DNA of 64,000 nucleotides, from contig NZ_VFMN01000001.1 of the NCBI RefSeq assembly GCF_006715055.1, positions 4,092,001 to 4,156,000 of the forward strand, given 5' to 3'. Made by a program: the position numbers and the translations under genes. Below the pieces are notes generated by a model. That model was not told the origin of the DNA and searched no databases. It saw nothing but the letters and a program-made list of their open reading frames with translations. Origin of the DNA: Lapillicoccus jejuensis. Lineage in GTDB: Bacteria; Actinomycetota; Actinomycetes; Actinomycetales; Dermatophilaceae. Position 1 is the first letter of the stretch. Every line of letters starts with the position of its first letter. Below are positions 28,061 through 36,728 of this stretch, piece after piece.

Positions 28061-28432
28061 AGCTTCAACCGTCGAACGGCCACACGTCGACAGTGGATAA
28101 GGAACCGACCCCCCGTGGATGCAGACGATGGTGACCGGGTCATCCGAACCGGCGTGACCGAGGCACAGCGGTCCTTACGCCGGGCGGTACTGACGCCGGC
28201 GGTGGCCACTTCTGTCGGCGGCGGCCGGTTCAGCAGGGGCGGTAGAGCGCGTAAGACGGGGATGACGGGGGTGACGGCGATGACTGGGGTGATGGGGATG
28301 ACCCGGTCCGGCGATCGACCGCACAGGTGGCGCCTCCTCAGCCGCAATCACTATCGTGGGCGGAAAACGGAATCCGCCTGTGTCGAGCAGTGGGCACCTG
28401 GTCTTGCGGATCTGGGCCTGAGCTGAGGAGCA
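28061..28432. other. Non-coding stretch with degenerate GGGGATGAC-type repeats
   Basis: No credible gene. Bases 28258-28310 form a degenerate 6-9-bp tandem array (GATGACGGGGGTGACGGCGATGAC...). The ANTAR gene's promoter probably lies in its last 100 bases. Confidence 0.5.
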
Positions 28433-28861
28433 ATGACCCGTTCATCTTCATCGCGTTCTCGCCGGCGACAGCTCGCGCACATCCCTTTATCGTCGGCCAC
28501 CGTGGAATCGTTGAGCACGCCGGCACAAGGGGTAGACCCGGGATCTACGGTCGCCTCCGGGTCGACCGGTCTGCCCCACCCAGCCGAACCCCCGCTCAAG
28601 AGCCGCGCAGAGCTGGAAAACGAGAACGCTGGGCTGAAGATCGCGCTGACGACCAACCGTCAGATCGGGGCGGCGGTAGGGATCCTCATGGTGCAGCGTG
28701 GCCTGTGTTACGACGAGGCGTTCGCCGAACTACGGCAGGCGAGCCAGCGCACCAACCGGCCTCTACGCGAACTGGCTGAGGAGCTGGTCTCCACGGGAGT
28801 GCTGGACGACCGTCGTGGAGCCGGTCGCTCCTGGGGTCCGGCGGGGCCACCTGCGCCGTGA
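28433..28861 (+). CDS. Stand-alone ANTAR-domain protein
   Basis: 142 residues. The N-terminal half is low-complexity (Ser/Arg-rich then Pro-rich). After a short coiled coil (LKSRAELENENAGLKIALTTN) comes a complete ANTAR domain: RQIGAAVGILMVQRGLCYDEAFAELRQASQRTNRPLRELAEELVSTG. ANTAR domains bind paired hairpins in nascent RNA and prevent termination. Most are joined to GAF or receiver sensors; here no sensor is present, so any regulation must be through the N-terminus, a partner protein or expression level. A GAGGAG ribosome binding site precedes the ATG. Confidence 0.8.
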   Translation: MTRSSSSRSRRRQLAHIPLSSATVESLSTPAQGVDPGSTVASGSTGLPHPAEPPLKSRAELENENAGLKIALTTNRQIGAAVGILMVQRGLCYDEAFAELRQASQRTNRPLRELAEELVSTGVLDDRRGAGRSWGPAGPPAP

Positions 28862-29196
28862 GCCCCAGCACGGCACCTCACGCCCCCAGCACGGCACCCC
28901 ACGCCCCCAGCGGGTACCTTCACCCACCTCACACACCACCCATGGTTCACGCGGGACGCGGCAGCGAGATGCTGCTCACGACGAGCGCCGCCGTGGCCCT
29001 GCTGCGAGCCTGACGACCGACCCGGTCAAGCCACAGGTCATGCCCCGGTTATGCCCCGGTTATGCCCCGGTTAGGCCCTAGGTCATGTACCAGGTCATGC
29101 CCCAGTCGTGCGCCAGCGCCTAGGAACGAAGGACGGCGTCAAGCCCAGGTGGGCCCGGGTGACCAAAACCCGGTGAGCCTGTCGACAACGGGCGAA
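28862..29196. repeat. Short tandem repeats downstream of the ANTAR gene
   Basis: Contains CAGCACGGCACCYCACGCCC twice (28866-28905) and GGTTATGCCCC three times (about 29045-29075) with diverged GTCATGCCCC copies around them. No gene is evident. Confidence 0.6.
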
Positions 29197-29244
29197 TGTG
29201 AGGCCGTTCCGACGTTCGAAAACGAGGCCACCTGTTCGTGTTGC

Positions 29245-30058
29245 TTAGTGTGCCGCGTCTTGGGTCTTGATGCTCGGCAGGGTGTCGATGCCGCGGTTGC
29301 GGAGGCGGTAGCTGGCGCCCTTGAGGGTCAGGACGTCGGCGTGGTGCACGACGCGGTCGATCATGGCGGCGGCGACGACCTGGTCGCCGAAAACGCCGCC
29401 CCAGCCGCTGAAGGGCAGGTTGCTGGTCAGGATCAGCGACGCGTGTTCGTAGCGGCTGCTGACGAGCTGGAAGAAGAGGTTCGCGGCGTCCTGCTCGAAG
29501 GGGAGGTAACCGACCTCGTCGACGATGATCAGGCCGTAGCGGCGCAGCCGGGCCAGCTCGTTCGCGAGCCGGCCGATGCGGTGTGCGTCGCCAAGGCGGG
29601 TGACCCAGTCGGTGGCCGTGGCGAACAGGACGCGGTGGCCGTGGTGCGCGGCCACGATGCCGAGACCGGTGGCCAGGTGGATCTTGCCGGTGCCGGGAGG
29701 GCCGAGCAGGACCACGTTGCGGGCCTCGGTCAGGAACGCCCCGGACGCCAGGGACCCGACCTGTTGCCGGACGCTGGGTTGCGCGTCCCAGTCAAACTCC
29801 TCGAGGGTCTTGCGGGCCGAGAACCCGGCGGCCCGGATCCGCAGCTGCGCCGGAGGCGTTGCGGGCGGCGACCTCTCGCTCGAGCACCGCAGCGAGGTAC
29901 TCCTCGTGGGTCCACCCGGCGTCACGGGCGTGGTCCGCGAGCCGGCCCGCCGCTTCAAGGATCCGAGGGGCCTTGAGCGCCGAGGCCAGATAGGTGAGCT
30001 GCTTGACCGCCTCTGGTTGGGAGCTGGCCTGAGCGATGGTCTTGGCTGCAGGCATCAC
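29245..30058 (-). pseudogene. istB: istB ATPase of IS21 family (frameshifted)
   Basis: The N-terminal helper domain starts at 30058 (MMPAAKTIAQASSQPEAVKQLTYLASALKAPRILEAAGRLADHARDAGWTHEEYLAAVLEREVAARNASGA). It shifts frame near 29855 and continues QLRIRAAGFSARKTLEEFDWD to the AAA+ ATPase core. Walker A is GPPGTGKIHLA, with isoleucine where the nucleotide-contacting threonine belongs; Walker B is LIIVDEVGYLPFE. The start overlaps the istA stop (ATGA-type). Frameshift plus the Walker A change indicate loss of function. Confidence 0.8.
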
Positions 30059-31303
30059 GCCACCTGCCCGTCGCTGACGTCCGCCAAGCCGAACGCGCGG
30101 TCGTACTCGGCCAAGTCCCGCACCAGCTCATCGCCTGACTCGAGCGAGTCGCGGGGGTCGGCCGCCCGGGGTCGCTGGTACTGCTCCCGCAACGCCTTTG
30201 CGGCGGCCACATGGGCGGGGTCGGTGACGGTCCGTCCCCGCGCCCACGCACGGTCGTGGGAGGCGACCAGCCGTCCCTCGTGGGTGACGGTGACCTGGTC
30301 GAGATCGGCGCGGACGTCGACGAAACGGCCGATGGCGCCGGGGTCGACGGAGTAGTCGCTGGAGTCGACCCGCACGTAGTAGTCCCGGCCGAGGCGGACC
30401 CGGTTGACCCACCCCACCGCGGGCGGGATCGGCGGCAGCGGGAGCATGCCTGCCCGGTCGGCGTCGAGCAGGTCGACGGGGCGGGCCCGGGTCGTGCGGA
30501 CTATCCGGGTGTTCGCCTTGGTCAGCCAGTCGGTCAGCTGGGTGTTGAAGTCGGCCGGCGACGCGAAGGTGCGCCCGGGCATGAAGGAGGTCTCGAGGTA
30601 GCCGTTGCGGCGTTCCACGATGCCCTAAGACTCCGGATCATGTTGATCAGCACGGCTTGAGCCGCACCAGCGTCGTGGCCAGGGTGCCGGTGAACTCGCC
30701 GACGCCGTCGGCGTGCCGCTTCCCCCGGCCGATGCCGGACTCGTTGTCCCAGATCAGTCGGCGAGGAACGCGACCCAGGCCCTCGATCAGGGTCCGCATG
30801 CCTAGCAGCAGGTCCTCGGTGCGCCGCGTCGGCAGCATCCGCGCGAGTGTGAACCGGGAGTGGGCGCACGTCATCACCAGGACCGGCAGCAGCGAGCTCG
30901 CCCCGTCCTCGAGAGCGATCTTCTTCGGCGGGAACCACAGGTCGCACTGGGCGGCGTCGCCGGCCAGCCACGTCAGCCGGTCCGTCGGGTCCACCAGCCG
31001 GTGCTCCGGCCGCAGCCGGCGCACATGCTCGCGGAACCACGTGATCGACCCGGTCCACCCGACTCGCTCCGCGATCACCGTGGCCGGCATGTCCGGCGTG
31101 GCCGCGAGCAGCTGACGCACCGCCGGTTCGAACGGAGTGAACGCTGTCGGCACGGCCGGGCGGCCGTACTTCGGCGGCCCGGCCGATGCGACCGCCCGCG
31201 CCACCGTCGACCGTCCCACGCCCAGGTCCCGCGCGACCTGCCGCTGCGGCAGCCCGTCCGCGACCAGCCGCCGGATCAGAGCCCAGTCCTCCACCGAGAT
31301 CAC
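30055..31303 (-). pseudogene. istA: istA transposase of IS21 family, copy 2 (frameshift and amber)
   Basis: The same reading as copy 1 from a GTG at 31303, stopping at 30647, then the C-terminal part from about 30640: DQHDPES-stop-GIVERRNGYLETSFMPGR through to VSDGQVA at 30055. The full C-terminus is kept here (DSSDYSVDPGAIGRFVDVRADLDQVTV), giving a family-typical total of about 415 residues if the two lesions are ignored. The lesions are identical to those in copy 1. Confidence 0.8.
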
Positions 31304-31402
31304 CCACCCAATCTGTCGGGGTGGCCTCATTTTCGACCGTCGCTATGGCCTCGTTTTCGACCGTCGCCGACAGAGACCGTAACGTTGGCGCCCTGAGTGC
31401 GG

Positions 31403-32668
31403 TCACGTCACGCGATCCCGACGGTCCCGACGGTCCCGACGGCCAAGACGGCGGGAGCGGCCGCGGATGGTGCGGATATCCATCCAGGCCACGATGATCA
31501 GGTGCGGCACGGTCAGGGCGAGAAGGCCCGCCACCACGGGACCAACCAGCCCCTGGTGCTGGTAGGCGATGACGTACACGATGACGATCATGGTAAGCGC
31601 GACCAGGCTGGGAAGAGTGGCCTGTCGCACAAACCGGATGATGGGCTGGACTAGTCGTCCTGCAGCCAGGTCACGGCCGTTGGCGGGATCTACCGCGATC
31701 ATGCGGGCGGTGTGTCGTAGGCCGTGCCAGGCGCCGAAGTACACCCCGAATGCCACCATGGGCGGCGCGACGGCAAACAGTGCACCCAGGAGCGGCGCCT
31801 CGAGGGCGGCAAGCCAGCGGCGGCGGCGAGCCGCGATGAGCGTCGAAACGGCCGTGGCACACAGCGCTGCGATGAAGAACGCCTCACGTGTTGACGGGCG
31901 GGGCGGCGTGAGGTGCGGCGCGATTGTCGTCAACGCAGGGTCTGCCTGAACCGGCCAGAAAAGCAGGGGCCCGGTGACGACGAACGCTCCGTGCGAGACC
32001 ACGTCGCACATCACGACGACCAAGGCCGCGGCAGTGGCAAACCTGCGCCGCCACCCGCTACACCGCCCGTGCCGACCTCTAGGGCCAGCCCCATCTGCAG
32101 CAGCCCCAGCCATCACGTCGCCAAGGCCAAAGTGCAGGACCGAAAGGACCAAAAGAATAGGCAGGAGCAGAGAACCGACTTCCCGCAGGCCCCACCATGT
32201 GGTGACCGCTACAGCGAGGTACCCGGCCAGCAGAAGTCCGAGCAAGACATGGGGCATCCAACACGACCACGTCCGTGGCAACAGAGTCCGTCGCAACAGA
32301 GTCCGCCACGGCGGCGAGCCACCAGATCGCCGGCCGTCGCGCCGATCGAGCGGGACGCTCGCTGTGACGGTGGCCGTGGCTGCGTCGGCGGGCGGGTTAT
32401 TCCCCAGCTTGCCAGGTGTGGCCGTCCAGAACGGTACGAGGTGGTCGACCGCGCCGTGCGGCAGACCAAGCAAGAACCCCACCACGAGGATCTCCGGGGC
32501 CACCGCCGCGACGCCATGAGGAGCCGCCGCCGCGATCACCACGGTCGCGGCGACGGCCCCGACCGACACCAGCTGGACCCGAGCTGCCAAACCCCGTCGG
32601 ACCCAGACCCGGACCCCGGCCCGGGACTTACGTCGCCGGGGCGCGAAGAGCGCTACGCGTCCGATCAT
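31403..32668 (-). CDS. blh: Brp/Blh-family beta-carotene 15,15'-dioxygenase
   Basis: Membrane oxygenase that cleaves beta-carotene to retinal, the rhodopsin chromophore. Of 421 residues, the family's histidine motifs are all visible: GLPHGAVDHLVPF (about 68-80), VLHFGLGDVM, SHGAFVVTGP, YFGAWHGLRHTARM and TVPHLIIVAWMD; these His residues bind the catalytic iron. About eight transmembrane helices are predicted. A loop insert (about 85-125) is Arg/Pro-rich, and the C-terminus ends in GRRDRRDRRD from a DNA tandem repeat. It follows the rhodopsin gene by 105 bp on the same strand, the classic pairing. Beta-carotene synthesis genes are not in the window. Confidence 0.9.
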   Translation of the reverse strand: MIGRVALFAPRRRKSRAGVRVWVRRGLAARVQLVSVGAVAATVVIAAAAPHGVAAVAPEILVVGFLLGLPHGAVDHLVPFWTATPGKLGNNPPADAATATVTASVPLDRRDGRRSGGSPPWRTLLRRTLLPRTWSCWMPHVLLGLLLAGYLAVAVTTWWGLREVGSLLLPILLVLSVLHFGLGDVMAGAAADGAGPRGRHGRCSGWRRRFATAAALVVVMCDVVSHGAFVVTGPLLFWPVQADPALTTIAPHLTPPRPSTREAFFIAALCATAVSTLIAARRRRWLAALEAPLLGALFAVAPPMVAFGVYFGAWHGLRHTARMIAVDPANGRDLAAGRLVQPIIRFVRQATLPSLVALTMIVIVYVIAYQHQGLVGPVVAGLLALTVPHLIIVAWMDIRTIRGRSRRLGRRDRRDRRDRVT

Positions 32669-32697
32669 CTCTAGGCCGCCTGTTGTTCGCTCGTCCG

Positions 32698-32775
32698 GTG
32701 GTCCCGGGGTCCGGTGGTCCGGTGGTCCGGAGGTCCGGTGGTCCGGAGGTCCGGAGGTCCGGAGGTCCGGAGGTC
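32698..32775. repeat. 9-bp minisatellite (GGTCCGGWG) between rhodopsin and blh
   Basis: Eight or more head-to-tail GGTCCGGTG or GGTCCGGAG units fill the 105-bp gap and touch the rhodopsin stop codon. It may affect co-transcription or spacing of blh. Confidence 0.85.
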
Positions 32776-33781
32776 AGGTGCGGGGCTGCTTGCCTCGACG
32801 CGGCGGGAGGGAGTCGGCCGTCGGGTGGGGCGTATCCGTGGCCGCTTCCACGACCCGTTCGGCGGACATGGATGCGGCGGTGACCAGCACGGGCTGGGCT
32901 CCGGCGGCCAGCTTGACCGAGGACACCCAGATGTCCTCGGGGTGGGCACCCTCCCCGGTGTTCATGTCGTCGGCGGTGCGCACCTTGGCGACCTTGTGGA
33001 TCATGGCTCCGAAACCGGCCTTGGCCGCGATGTCGGCAGCGCAGAACCCAACCTGGATGATCGTGGTCGCGGTGCCACCGGAGGTCCAGTTGTGGATGCC
33101 GTAGGCGATGGGGTACCACACCCACACCAACAACAGCAGGAACACCGCGTTGCGGTATCCAAGGTAGGCGACCGGGCTCATCCCCTCGTGAGAGGCGCGC
33201 AGCACCCCCAGCAGGACGACGTACAACAGCGCGAAGAAGACAGTCGAGATGATGCCCCACAGCAGCATCGCCGAGGAGCTGGTGCCGTTGCCGATGACGC
33301 CCGCCCCCAGGTAGCCGGTAAAGATCATCAAGAACGCGGCCGACATGGCGACGAGCCGGGTCTGACGGGCGCGGCCGCCGGTCAGGGTGGAGACAGCCAG
33401 AGCTTCGACCATGAGCAGCGGGACCGTGACGGACCAGTCCATGTACCGCGGCAGGTAGCTGTTGACCGACTCCGCTGTCGGCACGTATTGGCCACCGCTC
33501 AGCTGATAGCCGGAGTCGAACTTCAACGCCAGGAACACGTAAGACAAGAACGCGACCCCGCAGATGCACATCGAGGCATACAGGGCAGGCCGGTACCGCG
33601 AGGACACCTCGCCGGCCGAGACCCACGTCTTCACAAACTGGGCGAACAGGGCGAGACCGGCGACGACCAGCGAGTAGAACACCAGCTGATACTGCGGTTG
33701 GCTGAGCGACACGTTCCACGGGGCGGTCACATCAAGAGGGACAGACACCTTGTACTCCAAGAGGGGAAGGAACACTGACAT
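32774..33781 (-). CDS. Microbial rhodopsin, DTE-type outward proton pump
   Basis: 335 residues from the ATG at 33781, seven helices. Helix C reads RYMDWSVTVPLLMVE: Asp115 (acceptor), Thr119 and Glu126 (donor) form the DTE set of proteorhodopsin-like H+ pumps, and Leu123 at the spectral-tuning site predicts green absorption. Helix G carries the retinal-binding Lys254 in CAADIAAKAGFG with Asp250. Helix E has LLWGIISTVFF, with Gly176 at the place of bacteriorhodopsin Trp138, the 'fenestration' glycine needed for a carotenoid antenna in xanthorhodopsin. The helix B histidine of proteorhodopsin is absent. A 70-residue cytoplasmic tail follows. blh is downstream; a MarR gene is upstream on the same strand. 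Confidence 0.93.
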   Translation of the reverse strand: MSVFLPLLEYKVSVPLDVTAPWNVSLSQPQYQLVFYSLVVAGLALFAQFVKTWVSAGEVSSRYRPALYASMCICGVAFLSYVFLALKFDSGYQLSGGQYVPTAESVNSYLPRYMDWSVTVPLLMVEALAVSTLTGGRARQTRLVAMSAAFLMIFTGYLGAGVIGNGTSSSAMLLWGIISTVFFALLYVVLLGVLRASHEGMSPVAYLGYRNAVFLLLLVWVWYPIAYGIHNWTSGGTATTIIQVGFCAADIAAKAGFGAMIHKVAKVRTADDMNTGEGAHPEDIWVSSVKLAAGAQPVLVTAASMSAERVVEAATDTPHPTADSLPPRRGKQPRT

Positions 33782-33894
33782 TCCACTAATACCCTCACTA
33801 CACAAACTTTGCACCCTGCAAACACTGATGACGAGCCCACCCGCATCCCCGGGACGAAGATCCCGGGCAACGATCGGGACAGCGGCTCCGCGCG

Positions 33895-34719
33895 TCAGCC
33901 AGGCTCGCCACCCCAGGCCTGCCACCCCAAAGCGGACGGGTCGGCCACGTTGGGGACACCCGGCCCGAGGGCACCGCTGGCGTTGGCGAAGGCACGTAGG
34001 CTGCGTGCCAGTTCCTTGCGGGCCGTGGGGCTCATGCTGGCGAGGATCGGTGCGATGGCCTGGCGACGGGCCTGCGTGACCTGATCGACGATGTGGCGTC
34101 CTGACGGGGTCAACGCCACCCGCAGGACGCGCCGGTCCTCGGTGTTCTCCTGCCGGGTCAGCAGGCCTTTGCGGACCAGCCGGTCACACATCCGGCTCGC
34201 GCGAGTGATGTGTAGACCCATGAGCCGTGCGAGGTCTCCAAGGCTGGCGACGTCACGAGAGGCCAGGAGGACCAGGATGCGCAGCTGCACCAGATTGACC
34301 TCACTGGCGACCGCCGTCACCGACAGCGCGGAGATCGCGACCAGAGAGCGACACGCAGCCAGGACGGCCTCGACGTCCTGGGCAACCGGGTCAGCACTGG
34401 CCTGTGCGTCCTGACTCGGGGCGTCGGCCTGACCAGCGCGGCCCCTGCCTGGCGGGACCTCCGTGGGCATCGCGTGACGCGACCCCACCCGGGATCCCAC
34501 CCGGGACCCCTGCCCTGACCCCTGCCCTGACCCCTGCCGCGGAGTCTGCCCTGGCCCCTGCCGTGACGTCGGTGGAGACGTCGGTGGAGACGTCGGCGGG
34601 GACGTCGGCGGGGACGTCGGCGGGGGCTGTCGCCGGGGTTTCTGCTTCTCACGCAGGGATTTTGCGGAGGCTGCCGACGAGGTGGTTCCTGCTGGGGCGT
34701 CACGGCGTCGCGTCGGCAT
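33895..34719 (-). CDS. MarR-family regulator with repetitive N-terminus
   Basis: 274 residues. The first 110 are low complexity: five PPTS units, GQGS and RVGS repeats, all from DNA tandem repeats. The MarR domain follows (AISALSVTAVASEVNLVQLRILVLLASRDVASLGDLARLMGLHITRASRMCDRLVRKGLLTRQENTEDRRVLRVALTPSGRHIVD) with the DRR wing. It is divergent from the TPP-enzyme operon and co-directional with the rhodopsin-blh pair 113 bp downstream. It is thus placed to control either block. A start further downstream (MPTEVPPG) would remove the repeats. Confidence 0.85.
   Translation of the reverse strand: MPTRRRDAPAGTTSSAASAKSLREKQKPRRQPPPTSPPTSPPTSPPTSPPTSRQGPGQTPRQGSGQGSGQGSRVGSRVGSRHAMPTEVPPGRGRAGQADAPSQDAQASADPVAQDVEAVLAACRSLVAISALSVTAVASEVNLVQLRILVLLASRDVASLGDLARLMGLHITRASRMCDRLVRKGLLTRQENTEDRRVLRVALTPSGRHIVDQVTQARRQAIAPILASMSPTARKELARSLRAFANASGALGPGVPNVADPSALGWQAWGGEPG
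34480..34640. repeat. Coding tandem repeats in the marR 5' region
   Basis: Three adjacent arrays: CCACCCGGGA-type, CCCTGCCCTGA-type, and a 12-bp GGAGACGTCGGT/GGGGACGTCGGC array with five units. They encode the RVGS, GQGS and PPTS repeats. Confidence 0.8.
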
Positions 34720-34799
34720 GGCGGCAGCGTAGACGGATCATGGCCGACCCGTGGCGATGTCGGTGGTGATCGGCCAGCGTCATTTTCGACGAGGAACCA

Positions 34800-34812
34800 T
34801 TGCGTGGCGCAA
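34800..34812. promoter_or_regulatory. Palindrome TTGCGTGGCGCAA in the marR/TPP divergent region
   Basis: A 5-3-5 palindrome (TTGCG-TGG-CGCAA) followed by a further TTGCG at 34816-34820, midway between the divergent marR and TPP-enzyme genes. It is of the size and position expected for a MarR operator that would regulate both directions. No experiment supports this. Confidence 0.45.
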
Positions 34813-34909
34813 CGGTTGCGTGTAGACCGGAACAGGTCGGGTTCCTCCTGCGGCGCGACTCTGCGCCGCGGGACCGACGCGGGGGCGTATCGGATCGAGA
34901 GGACAGGCC

Positions 34910-36727
34910 ATGGCCGACACGGTCGCCGATTTCCTGCTGCACCGGCTGCGTCAGTGGGGGGTGAGGCAGGTCTTCGGGTATCCCGGTGACGGGATCAACG
35001 GGCTGCTGGCCGCGTGGGGCCGCGCCGACGACGACCCGCAGTTCGTCCAGGCGCGGCATGAGGAGATGGCGGCCTTCGAGGCCGTCGGGTTCGCCAAGTT
35101 CTCCGGTCAGGTCGGTGTGTGTGTCGCGACGAGCGGGCCGGGGGCGGTGCACCTGCTCAACGGCCTGTACGACGCCAAGCTCGACCACGTCCCGGTCGTC
35201 GCGATCGTGGGCCAGACGGAGCGTTCGGCCATGGGCGGGTCGTACCAGCAGGAGATCGACCTGCTGACGCTGTTCAAGGACGTGTGCAGCGACTACGTGC
35301 AGATGTGCACCGTGCCGCAGCAGCTGCCCAACCTGCTCGACCGGGCAATCCGCGTGGCCGCCTCGGAGCATGCACCGACGTGCATCATCGTCCCCTCTGA
35401 CGTCCTCGAGCTGACCTACGAGGCCCCGGGTCACGAGTTCAAACAGGTCCCCTCGAGCATCGGCGCGACGAGCGCCACCGTCCGGCCCGACGACGACGCC
35501 GTGGCGCGGGCGGCCGAGATCCTCAACGCGGGTGAGAAGGTCGCCCTTCTTGTCGGACAGGGCGCCCGGGGCTGCGTCGAGGAGCTGACCCAGGTCGCCG
35601 ACCTGCTCGGCGCCGGCGCCGCCAAGGCGCTGCTGGGCAAGGACGTGCTGTCCGACGACCTGCCCTGGGTGACCGGCTCCATCGGCCTGCTGGGCACCAC
35701 CGCGTCGTACCACCTGATGATGGACTGCGACACCCTGCTGACGGTCGGGTCCAACTTCCCGTACACCCAGTTCCTGCCGCCCCTGGACCAGGCCCGTGCC
35801 ATCCAGATCGACCGGTCGGCCAAGTGGATCGGGATGCGCTACCCCTACGAGCTCAACCTCGTCGGGGACGCCAAGGTGACGCTCCAGGCCCTCATCCCGC
35901 TGCTGCGACGCAAGGACGACCGCAGCTGGCGCGAAGGGGTTGAGTCGAACGTCGCGGACTGGTGGTCGACGATCGAGCGACAGGCCACGATCGGCGCCGA
36001 CCCCGTCAACCCGCTGACCATCTTCCACGAGCTGTCCACCCGTATGCCGACCAATGCGATCATCGCCGCCGACTCCGGCAGCGCCGCCAACTGGTACGCC
36101 CGGGTCCTGCGCTTCCGCGGTGACGTGCGCGGCTCCCTGTCCGGCACGCTGGCCACGATGGGCCCCGGCGTCCCCTACGCCATCGGGGCCAAATGGGCCC
36201 ACCCCGACCGACCGACCATCGCCTTCGTCGGCGACGGCGCCATGCAGATGAACGGGCTCGCCGAGCTCATCACGATCAAGCACTACTGGCAGCAGTGGGC
36301 CGATCCCCGACTGGTCGTGGCGGTCCTGCACAACAACGACCTCAACCAGGTGACGTGGGAGATGCGGGCGATGGAGGGCGCGCCGAAGTTCGCCCCGTCG
36401 CAGACCCTGCCCGACGTCGACTACGCCGCCTTTGCCCGCTCCCTCGGGCTCGCCGGCGTCACCGTCACCGACGCCGCCGGTCTCGGACCGGCCTGGGACG
36501 CAGCCCTGTCGGCGGACCGCCCCACCGTCATCGACGTCCACTGCGACCCCAACGTCCCGCCCATCCCGCCGCACGCGACGGCCGACCAGGTCACGTCGCT
36601 GGCCGGCGCTGTGCTGCACGGCGATGAAGACGCCTGGAGCTTCGCCCGCCAGGGCCTGAAACAGAAGGTCCAGCAATACCTGCCCGACCTCCCCCACCTG
36701 CCCCACAGCCGACGGAAGGAGTCCTGA
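34910..36727 (+). CDS. Thiamine-pyrophosphate-dependent enzyme (pyruvate oxidase/acetolactate synthase family)
   Basis: 605 residues with the three-domain layout of PoxB/IlvB-type enzymes. The N-terminal pyrimidine-binding domain has the catalytic glutamate in QARHEEMAAFEAVGFAKF and the GPGAVHLLNGLYDAKLDHVPVVAIVGQ signature. The middle domain is about 190-330 (EKVALLVGQGARG). The C-terminal PP domain has the Mg2+/TPP motif GDGAMQMNGLAELITIKHYW and LHNNDLNQVTWEMR. The family includes pyruvate oxidases and carboligases; the exact substrate cannot be told. It opens an operon in which the next four genes follow with overlaps or gaps of a few bases. Confidence 0.85.
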   Translation: MADTVADFLLHRLRQWGVRQVFGYPGDGINGLLAAWGRADDDPQFVQARHEEMAAFEAVGFAKFSGQVGVCVATSGPGAVHLLNGLYDAKLDHVPVVAIVGQTERSAMGGSYQQEIDLLTLFKDVCSDYVQMCTVPQQLPNLLDRAIRVAASEHAPTCIIVPSDVLELTYEAPGHEFKQVPSSIGATSATVRPDDDAVARAAEILNAGEKVALLVGQGARGCVEELTQVADLLGAGAAKALLGKDVLSDDLPWVTGSIGLLGTTASYHLMMDCDTLLTVGSNFPYTQFLPPLDQARAIQIDRSAKWIGMRYPYELNLVGDAKVTLQALIPLLRRKDDRSWREGVESNVADWWSTIERQATIGADPVNPLTIFHELSTRMPTNAIIAADSGSAANWYARVLRFRGDVRGSLSGTLATMGPGVPYAIGAKWAHPDRPTIAFVGDGAMQMNGLAELITIKHYWQQWADPRLVVAVLHNNDLNQVTWEMRAMEGAPKFAPSQTLPDVDYAAFARSLGLAGVTVTDAAGLGPAWDAALSADRPTVIDVHCDPNVPPIPPHATADQVTSLAGAVLHGDEDAWSFARQGLKQKVQQYLPDLPHLPHSRRKES

Positions 36728-36728
36728 G

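Larger units (their letters stand above)
29197..31372 (-). mobile_element. IS21-family insertion sequence, copy 2
   Basis: About 2.2 kb with both istA and istB, ends starting TGT and ending ACA, and the multiple terminal repeats usual for IS21: TCGAAAACGAGGCCA near the left end (29216-29230) and two inverted copies at the right end (31326-31366). Its right 997 bp match copy 1. Both genes are damaged. Confidence 0.8.

Noticed and set aside
28115-28426. Possible 103-residue gene before the ANTAR gene
   Set aside because: Mostly derived from a degenerate tandem repeat (TGMTGVTAMTGVMGMT) and no start signal.
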